A stretch of DNA of 64,000 nucleotides from Scleromatobacter sp038243995 (GCA_038243995.1 JBBRTV010000014.1:77113-141112), one strand, 5' to 3'. Shown: positions 1 to 9,981, numbered from the stretch's first letter. The notes: generated from the letters alone by a model not told the origin. Program-made: numbers and translations.

Positions 1-428
1 AGATCGGCCACGTTCCAGGCGCTGACGATGATGCGGCGCGAGTCCGGGTCGGCTTTCAGCTGCCGGACGACTTCCGCGATCTGGTCGATGTGCCCGCCGT
101 CTGGCGTCGGCCACGAGCGCCATTGCACGCCGTAGACCGGGCCGAGGTCGCCATCGGCGCGCGCCCATTCGTCCCAGATCGTGCAGCCGCGTTCCTGCAG
201 CCAGGCGACGTTGGCGTCGCCGCGCAGGAACCACAACAGCTCGAGGATGATGGACTTCAGGTGCACCTTCTTCGTCGTCACCAGCGGGAAGCCTTCGGCG
301 AGGTCGAAGCGCATCTGGTGGCCGAACACGCTGGTCGTGCCGGTGCCGGTGCGGTCGGCCTTGAAGCGCCCGTGGTCGCGCACCAGGCGCATGAAGTCTT
401 CGTATTGCGAGCGGACGGGGCGGGTCAT
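1..428 (-). CDS. thyA: Thymidylate synthase, N-terminal part (cut by window edge)
   Basis: Thymidylate synthase methylates dUMP to dTMP with 5,10-methylene-tetrahydrofolate in the cytosol. About 142 codons are present, read leftward from an ATG at 428, and the frame stays open to base 1. The N-terminal ThyA signature is unmistakable: DRTGTGT, then FGHQMRFDLAEGFPLVTTKK, LLWFLRGDANVAWL, WDEWA, DLGPVYGVQWR and DSRRIIVSAWN. The last of these is the arginine-rich stretch that contributes to the dUMP phosphate site in the dimer. The catalytic Cys lies beyond the window edge. The 281 bases between this start and the next gene hold both divergent promoters; no site in them is clear enough to call. 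Confidence 0.96.
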   Translation of the reverse strand, partial: MTRPVRSQYEDFMRLVRDHGRFKADRTGTGTTSVFGHQMRFDLAEGFPLVTTKKVHLKSIILELLWFLRGDANVAWLQERGCTIWDEWARADGDLGPVYGVQWRSWPTPDGGHIDQIAEVVRQLKADPDSRRIIVSAWNVAD

Positions 429-709
429 GCAGGGATTTTAGGGGAGGGCGCCACCTTCTTCTCGAGCAGGCGCGGGAAGACCCGGCGCAGCGGCGTGGCG
501 ACACGGCGTGATTGACGCCCATGCGCAGCGGAAGTCGACGCTGCGGGATGCTTGAGGGCTTGGCTGGCGGCATCCGCGGACGGTCAGGCCCCGGCCCCGC
601 GTGGCGATCGGGGAGGCCCAGGTGCCCTGGGGTCTCGCCTCGGAAAAGATGCGTTTTCAGCCGCGGGCGCGCCTCCTAGAATCGATCGCTCTGAACCGGT
701 TCCATTCGC

Positions 710-1924
710 ATGTCCCCAATTTCTCTGCGCACCGCTGGCCTCGATACGCTCCGAGCCCTGGCCATCACCCTGGTGTTTCTCTATCACTACCTGTGCTTCG
801 TGAGCGACAGTCCGTCGTTCGGTTGGGCCAGCGAAGTCGGCTGGACGGGAGTCGACCTGTTCTTCGTCCTCAGCGGCTATCTGATTTCAAACCAGCTGTT
901 CAAGGGAATCGCCGCGGGCCGGGTCGTTTCCACGAGCCGGTTCTACCTGCGACGCGCATTCCGGACCCTGCCCGTCTTCTGGCTGGTGCTCGCCGTCTAT
1001 TGGCTATTCCCCGCAGACGTGGGCGGCAAGGCGCCGCAGCCGCTCTGGCGCTTCCTCACCTTCACGCAAAACATCGGCCTGCAGCCTGGAACGGCCTTCT
1101 CCCACGCCTGGTCGCTGAGCATCGAGGAACAGTTCTACCTGGTACTGCCGCTTGTCCTGGCCGCAGGCGCGAGCCTGGCCGGCGCCCGGCTACTGCGGTG
1201 GGTGCCCTCGCGGCGCATGGCTTGGGTGCTGCTGGCGACGATGGTGGGCGTGGGCATGGCCGCGCGGGCAGCGATGTGGTTCGTCTACGGACGCAAGTCC
1301 GGCGGGCATGTCGACGGGTACATGACCGCCATCTATTACTCCACGCCCTGCAGGTTCGACGAGTTCGCGCCTGGCATCGCGGTGGCCATGCTCAAGAACT
1401 TCCACCCGGAGCGCTGGGCCCGGATGATGGCGCGCGGCAACTGGTTTCTCGGCGTCGGGTCGGCGGCGGCGCTGGCCATGCTCGTCCTGGCCGGCAACAA
1501 CTGGGTGAAGAACTACGGCTATCCGTTTTTCATGACCGCCTGCGGCTATTCGCTGCTCGCCATGGCGTTCGCGCTCCTGGTGGTGGCCGCCCTCAGCCCG
1601 CGCACCGCCTTGCATCGGATGCACATACCGGGGGCGGAATGGATCGCACTCTGGTCGTATTCGATCTACCTCTCCCATCGACCGCTGGCGAACGTGCTCG
1701 TCGGATGGATGAAGCCGTTCGACCTGTCCGACTGGACGCAGTTCGGCATCGTCGCCGTCGCCTGCGTGGGCACGGGGGCGCTGCTCTACAGACTCGTCGA
1801 GGCGCCGTTCATGGCGCTGCGCGACCGATGGGTGCCGTCGGATTTCGTGCCCGCGCAAGCCCTTTCGGGCTGCAGCGGGGCCTCGACCGATCGCGCCGCG
1901 CTCGCGATCGAGGCCCCGCGGTAA
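710..1924 (+). CDS. Acyltransferase-3 family membrane protein (OafA/NolL type)
   Basis: This 404-residue integral membrane protein belongs to the acyltransferase-3 family, which transfers acetyl or other acyl groups onto extracytoplasmic sugars such as O-antigen, exopolysaccharide or glucans. The family N-terminus is visible as LDTLRALAITLVFLYHY, with Arg15 and the essential-type His26, followed by WTGVDLFFVLSGYLI, the RRAFRTLPVFW segment and SLSIEEQFYLVLPL. About ten hydrophobic segments follow and there is no SGNH extension, so this is the short form. The ATG at 710 is followed at once by the conserved segment. No glycan biosynthesis genes are adjacent, so the substrate cannot be inferred. 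Confidence 0.88.
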   Translation: MSPISLRTAGLDTLRALAITLVFLYHYLCFVSDSPSFGWASEVGWTGVDLFFVLSGYLISNQLFKGIAAGRVVSTSRFYLRRAFRTLPVFWLVLAVYWLFPADVGGKAPQPLWRFLTFTQNIGLQPGTAFSHAWSLSIEEQFYLVLPLVLAAGASLAGARLLRWVPSRRMAWVLLATMVGVGMAARAAMWFVYGRKSGGHVDGYMTAIYYSTPCRFDEFAPGIAVAMLKNFHPERWARMMARGNWFLGVGSAAALAMLVLAGNNWVKNYGYPFFMTACGYSLLAMAFALLVVAALSPRTALHRMHIPGAEWIALWSYSIYLSHRPLANVLVGWMKPFDLSDWTQFGIVAVACVGTGALLYRLVEAPFMALRDRWVPSDFVPAQALSGCSGASTDRAALAIEAPR

Positions 1925-2080
1925 GGGGCAATATGCCGGATCGGGCGAAGCCCGGCCAATGGCGTTCCGGTCATCCGCGTCGCGCCGCTTTCATGCGCTT
2001 GTCACCGGCGTCTGTCACAGGCGTTTCATTTTTCGAGGCGAGCATCGCTGGTTGCAAAACTCGTTGGGTGGTCATTTCTC

Positions 2081-3418
2081 ATGAAGCATTTCCGTCTGTC
2101 CGCGCTCGCGTTTGCCGGCGCCTGCCTGTTCGGCTCGGCGCACGCCGTCGACCTCATCGCCATCGGCCAGTTGAGCCCTACCGCGAGCGACCTGTCGGGC
2201 CTGTCGGCGCCGCTCGAGAACGGCGTGCCCGGCGACCAGCTCGGCGGCCTCGGATCGGGTCTGGCCTGGGCCGGTGGGTCGACCTTCATCGCGATCCCCG
2301 ACCGCGGCCCGAACGCGGTCGCCTGGAACGCCGCCGTCGACGATACGTCCAGCTACATCCCGCGTTTCCACACGCTGAACCTGGCGCTGCAACCCGTGGC
2401 GCAAGGCAACCTGCCGTTCACGCTGACGCCCACGCTCGAAGCGACGACGCTGATGTCCAGCACCAAGCGCCTGCGCTATGGGCCGGTGGTGCCTGCGCAC
2501 CAGCGCGGGCTCTGGTATTTCAGCGGCCGCTCGGACAACTTCGACGCCAGCCGCTCCTCGGCCGACCATGTCGACGCGCGTCTCGATCCCGAAGGCATCC
2601 GGGTGTCGCGCGACGGCAAGTCAGTGTTCGTCTCCGACGAGTACGGCCCCGCCGTCTACCAGTTCGATCGCGCGACGGGCGTCCGCCTGCATGCGTTCAC
2701 GCTGCCCGCGATCATGAACGTCGCGGTGAAAAACTCGATGGGCGCGACGGAGGTCACGTCGAACACGAGCGGCCGGGTCGCCAACAAGGGCATGGAAGGC
2801 CTCGCGATCACGCCGGACGGCAAGACGCTTGTCGGCTTCGTGCAGAGCCCGCTGATCCAGGACGGCGGCGACGGCGGGCGCGCGAACCGCATCGTGACGA
2901 TAGACCGGGCCACGGGCGCGACGCGCCAGGTCGCCTACGACAACTTCCTCGCCGACATGAACAAGGCCTACAACAGCAGCGAGTTGCTGGCCCTGAACAG
3001 CCACGAGTTCCTCGTTCTCGAGCGCGACGGCAAGGGCCTGGGCGACGATTCGAGCGCGGTGGTCAAGCGTCTCTACAAGGTCGACATCGCGAACGCCACC
3101 GATGTGTCGACGCTCAGTGGCGCGGACAGCCTGCTCCCCCTGGCGGTGCCGAAGACGCTGTTCCTCGACATCCGGGCCAGCCTGAACGCCGCCGGCATCC
3201 CCGACACGCAGATCCCCGCGAAGATCGAAGGCGCGGCGTTCGGCGCCGACGTGACGGTGGACGGCGTCGTCAAGCACACGCTCTACCTGGGCAACGACAA
3301 CGACTTCGTGGCCGTGACCAAGGGCGGCCTCGCGAACCCGAACCAGTGGTTCGTGTTCACCTTCACCGATGCCGACCTGGGCGGCTCCGTGTTCGTGCCG
3401 CAGAGCATCGGCAAATAG
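2081..3418 (+). CDS. Secreted esterase-like/phytase-like beta-propeller protein
   Basis: The 445-residue product starts with a clear Sec signal peptide, MKHFRLSALAFAGACLFGSAHA, with a probable AHA cleavage site near residue 23. The body matches the family called esterase-like activity of phytase (PF13449): GGLGSGLAW, FIAIPDRGPN, ARLDPEGIRVSRDGKSVFVS, DEYGPAVYQFD, NKGMEGLAITPDGKTL and LYLGNDND. These acidic repeats are typical of a calcium-dependent six-bladed propeller. Some relatives hydrolyse phosphate esters, but most are uncharacterised, so the substrate is unknown. It is probably periplasmic. A strong hairpin follows the stop codon. Confidence 0.85.
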   Translation: MKHFRLSALAFAGACLFGSAHAVDLIAIGQLSPTASDLSGLSAPLENGVPGDQLGGLGSGLAWAGGSTFIAIPDRGPNAVAWNAAVDDTSSYIPRFHTLNLALQPVAQGNLPFTLTPTLEATTLMSSTKRLRYGPVVPAHQRGLWYFSGRSDNFDASRSSADHVDARLDPEGIRVSRDGKSVFVSDEYGPAVYQFDRATGVRLHAFTLPAIMNVAVKNSMGATEVTSNTSGRVANKGMEGLAITPDGKTLVGFVQSPLIQDGGDGGRANRIVTIDRATGATRQVAYDNFLADMNKAYNSSELLALNSHEFLVLERDGKGLGDDSSAVVKRLYKVDIANATDVSTLSGADSLLPLAVPKTLFLDIRASLNAAGIPDTQIPAKIEGAAFGADVTVDGVVKHTLYLGNDNDFVAVTKGGLANPNQWFVFTFTDADLGGSVFVPQSIGK

Positions 3419-3426
3419 GCACAGCG

Positions 3427-3450
3427 CCCGAGGCGGGCGAGCGCCTCGGG
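3427..3450 (+). terminator. Hairpin after the phytase-like gene
   Basis: A perfect 9-bp inverted repeat (CCCGAGGCG and CGCCTCGGG, 6-nt loop) begins 9 bases after the stop codon at 3418. No T-run follows, so termination is inferred from position and stem strength only. The rest of the 290-base gap up to 3708 shows nothing recognisable apart from the ribosome binding site of the next gene. Confidence 0.5.
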
Positions 3451-3708
3451 AGACGGCCTTGCAGAGACCGATCGTGGCGGGCCGGGGCCCGCCTTGTCGT
3501 TGGCGCCGTGGATTGGCGGTGCGACACGCGGCGACAGGCGGCCGGGGTGGAGGGCAGCGCACCGGCGCCGGTGTCGTCCTGCGCCCATCCCCCTAGAGCC
3601 ACATCGGCAGGGCGCGTCCCGCCCGTGGATTTCCCCGGAGCGAATCGGGACACTGCAGTGCGGGCCATTGCCGCGCGACATCAATGATTCGAACCAAGGA
3701 GGTCACGA

Positions 3709-4506
3709 ATGAAGAACACGACGATTGCCAGCTTCGTGCTGGCGGGGTTTGTCTGCACACCCGCGTTCGCGGTCGAGGCTTTCAAGACCTACGACAATTT
3801 CTCCACGGCGCCGATCAACGGCGCGCTGTGGGAGGACGCCGAGCGAACGGTGCAGATCAAGGCCGGCGTTCTCGCGGTCACCCAACGGGCCTATGGCCAA
3901 GGCTCCAGCAATGTGGGCGTGTCGTTCGATACCTTACACACGCATTTTTCCGAGCCGGCGGCCGTCACGGAGGTGCGGGCCAAGATCACGGTGAAGGCGC
4001 TGGAGGTGAACGCGTGTCCCGGCAATCCGAGCGTCAGCCAGTCGCGCGCGCGGATCAACGGTAGTTACTACAACATCGGCACGCCGGTGCCGGGGTCGGA
4101 AGTGGGCGATGCGCTCGCGCAAGTCAAGCTGACGCGGTTCTCGAATTCGACGGATGCGCCGGGCGTCCTGCGGGTGCAGGGCAGCCTGCTCCACTGCATC
4201 AATGCCGATTGCTCGACGAGCACGACCATCAAGACCATAGACCTCGGCACCGTGAACCTCGGCCAGGCCGCGACGGTGCAGGTTCAGTGGGACCAACCCA
4301 ACAAGCAGTTTCTCTACTCGCGCGACAGCGGTGCGTTCAGCGGCAGCATCGTCTACACGGACGACGACAGCCATCCTCCGGGCTTGCCATTCAAGAGCCT
4401 AGATTCGCGCATCGATGTCGCCAATTGCACGGCCCCCGCCACGCTGACGGGCTTTGTCAGCGCGACGTTCGACAGCGTGGCGGTCAACAAGTCGGCGGCG
4501 CCCTGA
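3709..4506 (+). CDS. Secreted protein of unknown function
   Basis: The 265-residue product has a textbook Sec signal peptide (MKNTTIASFVLAGFVCTPAFA, cleavage near residue 21). A very strong ribosome binding site, AAGGAGG, lies 6 bases before the ATG and fixes the start. The mature protein is rich in Thr, Ser, Asp and Val with no transmembrane segment, and looks like an all-beta secreted domain. It has four cysteines (VNACPG, LLHCINADC, DVANCT) that could form two disulfides. Its overall look (FKTYDNFSTAPING near the N-terminus, IVYTDDDSHPPG and a C-terminal SATFDSVAVN) recalls concanavalin-like jelly-roll domains, but no family could be assigned. It stands alone on the plus strand and its neighbour is convergent. 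Confidence 0.75.
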   Translation: MKNTTIASFVLAGFVCTPAFAVEAFKTYDNFSTAPINGALWEDAERTVQIKAGVLAVTQRAYGQGSSNVGVSFDTLHTHFSEPAAVTEVRAKITVKALEVNACPGNPSVSQSRARINGSYYNIGTPVPGSEVGDALAQVKLTRFSNSTDAPGVLRVQGSLLHCINADCSTSTTIKTIDLGTVNLGQAATVQVQWDQPNKQFLYSRDSGAFSGSIVYTDDDSHPPGLPFKSLDSRIDVANCTAPATLTGFVSATFDSVAVNKSAAP

Positions 4507-4533
4507 CCCCTGTGAGGCTGCCGTGTTCGGCGA

Positions 4534-5709
4534 CTACTGCAGAAATCGGCCCAGGAAATCCAGGTAGTGGTCGAATGCGTGGCCTTTGTCGACGCCGTCT
4601 TCCAGCGTGCAGGTTCCGGCCGGATTGCTGGCGCGGTGGGCGTCGCAGAACACGTCGCCATAGCCGGGGAAGTGGACGGGGTCGGGAATCTCTTCGTACG
4701 GCAGCGGCCAGGCCCGGCGACGGCCTTCGTAGCGGAGCATGACGGGCGGCGCGCCGGCGGCGATCGAGCGGATCGCGCTGCCGAACTGCGCGTATTCCGG
4801 ATACTCGGACGTGTAGACGTCCCGGATGAGCTGCCACGTGCGGGGTGGTTGGTCGACGACGAAGTCGGCAAGGTATTCGTCGAGGACATAGGTGGTCTGC
4901 GCGTTGTAGGCGACCACCGCGTTCAGTCGCGTGGACGGGGCCCCGACGACGTCCGGCTGCAGCGCCGCCCACAGCACTTCCGAGCCGCGCGACCAGCCGA
5001 CGCCGAAGAAGTTCGCCGGATCGACGTTCAGATCCGCGGCGTGAGCCCGGAGATAGCGGATGGCGTCGGCGACGTCCCAGTGCGGCACGCGGAAATCTCG
5101 GGGGGGTCGATTCGGCAGGGCGTGGTCGACCACGGGATGGCGAAACTCGACTGACGCGAATGCGTAGCCCGCGTTCGTCGCCGCGGCCACCAGCGTCGAA
5201 TAGAGCGCGGCGTCTTCGGTGCGGCTGATGTGATTCGTCGTGCCGTCTTCGTGGAAATAGACGACGAGCGGCGCCGGCTGACGACCGTGGAGGGATGCAG
5301 CGGGGGGATAGAAGTCGAGCTCCTGGAAGAGGGTCGTGGTTCCGTCGCCGTAGGACGGCTCTACCCAGTGCTGGCTCCCCCAGCAGATCCGGGCGGGGGT
5401 GCCGCCGGCTGCGGGCACGGCTGCGGCGCCGGCGTCGGCTTCTGGGTCGGGCACGGTTGCGGCTGCGGCGTCGGCGTCGGGGTCGAGGCCGTCGCAGGGA
5501 TCGGCGTGGGGACCGCTGGCGGCCGGGGCGCGCGGCGGCGCGCGCCCCGGCCTGGTCGGCGCAAAGGTGGGCAAGGCGACGGCGGTCCGTGTGGCGATTT
5601 CGTGCGGCGCGGCGACGGCCAGGGCAGCAGGCCCGCCGACCAGCGCGACCAGCGCGCCGAGGAACAAGGCCAGGCACCGGCGCTGGAACGCCGGCCTTCG
5701 ATTTCTCAT
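4534..5709 (-). CDS. Exported alpha/beta hydrolase (carboxylesterase-like)
   Basis: The 391-residue product is chosen to start at the ATG at 5709 because an AGGAG site precedes it and a signal peptide follows directly (RRCLALFLGALVALVGGPAALAVA). A longer frame upstream lacks both. A low-complexity linker rich in Ala, Asp and Pro (about residues 55-95) separates the signal from the catalytic domain. Hydrolase features are FYPPAASLHG, PLVVYFHEDG (oxyanion-strand region), FASVEFRHPV and the nucleophile elbow FFGVGWSRGSEV (G-x-S-x-G). GHAFDHYLDFL near the C-terminus supplies the likely catalytic His. It probably hydrolyses an ester in the periplasm; the substrate is unknown. Confidence 0.78.
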   Translation of the reverse strand: MRNRRPAFQRRCLALFLGALVALVGGPAALAVAAPHEIATRTAVALPTFAPTRPGRAPPRAPAASGPHADPCDGLDPDADAAAATVPDPEADAGAAAVPAAGGTPARICWGSQHWVEPSYGDGTTTLFQELDFYPPAASLHGRQPAPLVVYFHEDGTTNHISRTEDAALYSTLVAAATNAGYAFASVEFRHPVVDHALPNRPPRDFRVPHWDVADAIRYLRAHAADLNVDPANFFGVGWSRGSEVLWAALQPDVVGAPSTRLNAVVAYNAQTTYVLDEYLADFVVDQPPRTWQLIRDVYTSEYPEYAQFGSAIRSIAAGAPPVMLRYEGRRRAWPLPYEEIPDPVHFPGYGDVFCDAHRASNPAGTCTLEDGVDKGHAFDHYLDFLGRFLQ

Positions 5710-5936
5710 GGGGACTCCTCTTCGTGGACTTGATCGTCGACCGGCGCGGACACCATTTTTCGGGCTCGGACCGGGTGCGGGGTGCCGTCGCTCGCGGACG
5801 GCCAAGGCAGCAGCGGGCCCTGGAAGGATTGCCCCGATCGCGGCGAAACGCGGGCCGGGGTTCCGGGCGGCGGGAACAGTGCGACGACGTACATCGACGG
5901 CGCTGCGGAGCTAGCGATGCGGACGGCGGCTGCGGC

Positions 5937-6049
5937 GCAGGCGGAGGCGCAGGCGCAGGCGCAGGCGCAGGCGCAGGCGGAGGCGGAGGCGGAGGCGGAG
6001 GCGGAGGCGGAGGCGCAGGCGCAGGCGCAGGCGGAGGCGGAGGCGGAGA
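5937..6049. repeat. GGCGCA/GGCGGA hexanucleotide microsatellite in a 700-base non-coding gap
   Basis: About 18-19 tandem hexamers, a mix of GGCGCA and GGCGGA units in runs, sit in the 702-base gap between the exported hydrolase and livF. Because the unit length is a multiple of three, the repeat stays open in several frames (Ala-Gln/Ala-Glu one way, Arg-Leu the other). None of these frames has a domain or a convincing ribosome binding site, so it is treated as non-coding. Apart from the repeat and the hairpin at 6362-6392, nothing recognisable was seen in 5710-6411. Confidence 0.85.
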
Positions 6050-6361
6050 GGGCCGGGCCGTTGGCGGCTGGGCGTGGCGCGGTCTTGCCGGCGGGGGCCG
6101 GGGGCGGGCGCCGGCGTGTCGACGGGCGGGCGGCGGCGCTTCACGGCGCCTGGATCATCCAGTGCGCCGGCGCAGGCTGCGCGGGCCAGGGCCCGACGGG
6201 TTGGCTGGCGCCAGGCGCCGCGAACTTCGACGAGACCGATCAATGTTTCGAGCGGCCTCCCGAGAATCCAGGATGCCACGATCGGCCGGATCAGCCGTGC
6301 GCCGAATGCCGGGTTTTCGGGCGTTCCGCGCTGGACGCAAGCTTTCCACAGGGAAGCGGTG

Positions 6362-6392
6362 GCACGGGCCCGCCCCTGCACCCGGCCCGTGC
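6362..6392 (-). terminator. Hairpin at the 3' end of the liv operon
   Basis: Perfect 9-bp arms, GCACGGGCC and GGCCCGTGC, with a 13-nt loop lie 20 bases beyond the livF stop on the minus strand. No T-run is present. Position suggests it protects or ends the transporter transcript. Confidence 0.45.
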
Positions 6393-6411
6393 GCCGGGCC
6401 GGGTCAGCGGC

Positions 6412-7134
<723 letters not shown>

Positions 7135-7151
7135 GTTGTCCTGAGTCCTGG

Positions 7152-9098
7152 TCAGACCGTCGCGGGAGCGTCGACTTCGCCGCCGAGGTAGGCCTTGATG
7201 ACCTGCGGATCGGCCTGCACCGCGGCCGGGCTGCCCTCGGCGATCTTCTGGCCGAAGTCCAGCACGGTGACCGTGTCGCAGACCGACATGACGACGTCCA
7301 TGTGGTGCTCGATCAGGATGAGCGTGATGCCGTGTTCGCGGATCTTGTGGATGATCGCGACCAGATCCTTGATGTCGGGTGCAGTGAGGCCCGCGGCCGG
7401 CTCGTCGAGCAGCAGCAGCTCCGGGTTCAGTGCCAGCGCGCGTGCGATCTCGAGCAGTCGCTGCTTGCCGTAGGGCAGGTTGCGCGCCTCTTCGCCGGCG
7501 AGCTCATCGAGGCCGACGAAGCGCAGCAGCGCATAGGCGCGCGCGGTGGCGGCGCGTTCCTCGCGCAGGAAGCGAGGCAGGTGCAGCGCGACATCGAGCA
7601 GGTTGCTGCGATACGTGTGGTGCAGGCCGACGAGCACGTTCTGCAGCGCGGTCATCTCGCCGAACAGCTGCACGTTCTGGAAGGTGCGTGCGATGCCCGA
7701 CAGGGCGATGCTGGAAGACGTGCGGCCGACGATCGTGTCGCCCTTGAACACGATGGTGCCGGCCGTCGGCACGTAGATGCCGGTGAGCACGTTCATCATC
7801 GTGCTCTTGCCCGAGCCGTTCGGGCCGATCAGCCCGTGGATGGTGCCGCGCGTCACGTTGAGGTCGACGTCGTTCAGCGCTTTCAGGCCGCCGAACTGCA
7901 TCAGCACGCGCGAGGCGGCCAGGAACTCCTGCGCCGCGGGGGCGGCGGCCGATCGTTCCACCGCGTCGGCGGGGGCGGCCAGGGCCGCGGCGGCGTTGGC
8001 GTCGGTGCGGCCGTGGCCGTGCAGGCCCAGGGTATGGCGGACGAAGCCGACGATGCCGTCCTGCAGGTAGTAGACGACCAGCAGCGTGATCAGGCCGAAG
8101 ATCGACAGGCGCCAGTCGGTCATCGTCGTCAGCACGAAGGACAGCCCGGCCAGCGCGATAGTGCCTACGACCGGGATCGCGACGCGCGCAAGTGTCGCCT
8201 TGCGCCGGGCCACGAACACCGCGGCGCCGATCGCGACGAGCACCGCGAGCGCGACGGAGACTTCGCGGAACAGCGCGAGGTCGTCCAGCAGCTTCGGCAG
8301 CATCACGATGATCGCCGCGCCGAGCAGCGCGCCGCTGCGGGTCTTGCGCCCGCCCATGATGGTGGCGAGCAGGAACATCACCGTCAGCTCGAAGTTGTAG
8401 GTGTTGGGCGAGATGTACTGCTCGGAGTACGCGTACAGGGAGCCCGCGAGGCCGGCCATGCCGGCGCTGATCACGAACGCGTAGACCTTGTAGCGGTAGA
8501 CCGAGACGCCCATGCAATCGGACGCCACCGGGCTGCCGCGCAGCGCCTCGAACGCGCGCCCCAGGTGCGAGCGCAGGATGCGGTGGACGACGACGCCCGA
8601 GACGACGAGCAGCAGCGCGACGACCCAGAAGTATTCGCGCTCGTCGAGCTTGTGGCCGAACAGCACCGGCTTGGAGAGCGTGATGCCCATCGGCCCGTTG
8701 GTCAGGTCGCCCATCTCGTTGATCAGGATCTGGATGATCGTGCCGAAGGCCAGCGTGACCATCGCCAGGTACGGGCCGGTGACGCGCAGCGCCGGCAGGG
8801 CGAGGATGGCGCCGAAGGCGGCCGTCACCGCGATGCCGCCGACCAGCGTCAGCGCGAGTGGAGCGGCGAACTTCGCGAACAGCACGCCGGCCGTGTACGC
8901 GCCGATGCCGAACAGGCCGGCGTGTCCGAGCGAGACCTGGCCGGTGTAGCCGACGACGATGTCGAGCCCGAACAGCAGGATCGCGTAGATCGCGATCGTC
9001 TCGAGCAGGTGGATGTAGTAGGGGTTGGCGATGACCAGCGGGAACGCCACCAGCAGCGCGAGTCCGGCTGCGGCGAGGAGGAGGGGACGCGACTTCAT
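7152..9098 (-). CDS. Fused LivM permease / LivG ATPase of a branched-chain-type ABC importer
   Basis: This 648-residue protein joins two subunits that are usually separate. Residues 1 to about 290 are a LivM-type permease with multiple membrane segments and the conserved NEMGDLTNGPMGI and GYTGQVSLGHAGLFGIGAYT motifs. A further hydrophobic stretch (about 295-345) and an Ala-rich linker lead into a LivG-type ATPase. The ATPase has Walker A GLIGPNGSGKSTMMN near residue 421, Q-loop RTFQNVQLF, signature LPYGKQRLLEIARAL, Walker B LLLLDEPAAGL and EHHMDVVM. Membrane and cytosolic domains are thereby held 1:1. It lies between livH (7-base gap) and livF in one operon. The frame is continuous, so this is a true fusion. 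Confidence 0.93.
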   Translation of the reverse strand: MKSRPLLLAAAGLALLVAFPLVIANPYYIHLLETIAIYAILLFGLDIVVGYTGQVSLGHAGLFGIGAYTAGVLFAKFAAPLALTLVGGIAVTAAFGAILALPALRVTGPYLAMVTLAFGTIIQILINEMGDLTNGPMGITLSKPVLFGHKLDEREYFWVVALLLVVSGVVVHRILRSHLGRAFEALRGSPVASDCMGVSVYRYKVYAFVISAGMAGLAGSLYAYSEQYISPNTYNFELTVMFLLATIMGGRKTRSGALLGAAIIVMLPKLLDDLALFREVSVALAVLVAIGAAVFVARRKATLARVAIPVVGTIALAGLSFVLTTMTDWRLSIFGLITLLVVYYLQDGIVGFVRHTLGLHGHGRTDANAAAALAAPADAVERSAAAPAAQEFLAASRVLMQFGGLKALNDVDLNVTRGTIHGLIGPNGSGKSTMMNVLTGIYVPTAGTIVFKGDTIVGRTSSSIALSGIARTFQNVQLFGEMTALQNVLVGLHHTYRSNLLDVALHLPRFLREERAATARAYALLRFVGLDELAGEEARNLPYGKQRLLEIARALALNPELLLLDEPAAGLTAPDIKDLVAIIHKIREHGITLILIEHHMDVVMSVCDTVTVLDFGQKIAEGSPAAVQADPQVIKAYLGGEVDAPATV

Positions 9099-9105
9099 GG
9101 GTGGC

Positions 9106-9981
9106 TCAGACCTTCTTGATGGCGGTCTTGCCGAACAGGCCGGCAGGCTTGACGGCGAGCACGATCAGCAACAGGACGAGACCCGGCACGTCCTTGTAGC
9201 CGGTCGACATGTAGTAGCCGGTGGTCGTCTCGGCGACGCCCAGGATGATGCCGCCCAGGATGATGCCCATGCCGCTCGTCAGTCCGCCGATGATGGCCAC
9301 CGCGAACGCCTTCAGGCCCAGCACCGCGCCCATCGTGGCGCCGGTCAGCGTCAGCGGCGCGATGAGCACGCCGGCGAGCGCCGCGCTCATCGACGACAGC
9401 GCATACGAGAAGGTGATGACCAGGCTCGTGTTGATGCCCATCAGCCTGGCGGCGTCGCGGTCGTTGAACGTGGCGACGACCGCCTTGCCCCAGATCGTCT
9501 TGCGGTTGAATATCTCGACCGCGGCCATCATCAGGACGGCGCCGACGACCACCAGGATCTCCATCGGCAGCACGTTCGCGCCCAGGAACTTCAGCGGCGA
9601 CTCCGGCAGCGGCGAGGGGAACTTGAGGTCGTCGCGGCCCCAGATGTTCTCGGCCACGTTCTTGAAGATGATGCCGAGCGCGATGGTCGACATGATCCAG
9701 CCGAACTCGCTCTTGATCTTCAGCGCGGGTCGCACGCCGATGCGCTCGACGAATGCGCCCTGGATGGCGCCGAACACGCAGACGATAGGGATCATCAGCC
9801 AGTAGTTGACGCCCAGGCCGACCAGTGTCAGCCCGACCAGCGCGCCCAGCATCAGGGCGTCGCCCTGGCCGAAGTTGAGAGTGTCGGACGTCGCGAAGGT
9901 CAGCTGGTAGCCGAACGCGATGACCGCGTAGATCATCCCCAGGGCGATGCCGCTGAAGACGAGTTGGGTCAGGATTTCCAT
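9106..9981 (-). CDS. livH: Branched-chain-type ABC importer permease LivH
   Basis: The 291-residue inner-membrane permease starts at the ATG at 9981 (MEILTQLVFSGIALGMIYAV). The reading frame runs 25 codons further upstream, but that part is Arg-rich and lacks the family pattern. LivH features are IAFGYQLTFATSDTLNFGQGDALMLGA in pieces, GIIFKNVAENIWG, AARLMGINTS and the coupling-type region LGLKAFAVAIIGGLTSGMGIILGG. It pairs with the LivM half of the following fused gene, 7 bases away, and follows the binding-protein gene after 167 bases that contain a GC-rich inverted repeat. Confidence 0.93.
   Translation of the reverse strand: MEILTQLVFSGIALGMIYAVIAFGYQLTFATSDTLNFGQGDALMLGALVGLTLVGLGVNYWLMIPIVCVFGAIQGAFVERIGVRPALKIKSEFGWIMSTIALGIIFKNVAENIWGRDDLKFPSPLPESPLKFLGANVLPMEILVVVGAVLMMAAVEIFNRKTIWGKAVVATFNDRDAARLMGINTSLVITFSYALSSMSAALAGVLIAPLTLTGATMGAVLGLKAFAVAIIGGLTSGMGIILGGIILGVAETTTGYYMSTGYKDVPGLVLLLIVLAVKPAGLFGKTAIKKV

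Noticed and set aside
601..3687. A 1028-codon plus-strand frame spanning the acyltransferase and phytase-like genes
   Set aside because: It is another frame of two well-supported genes and shows only Arg-rich shadow text.
5911..6381. A 156-codon minus-strand frame with an Arg-Leu repeat
   Set aside because: The Arg-Leu stretch is the microsatellite read on the other strand. The remainder has no family features and no ribosome binding site.
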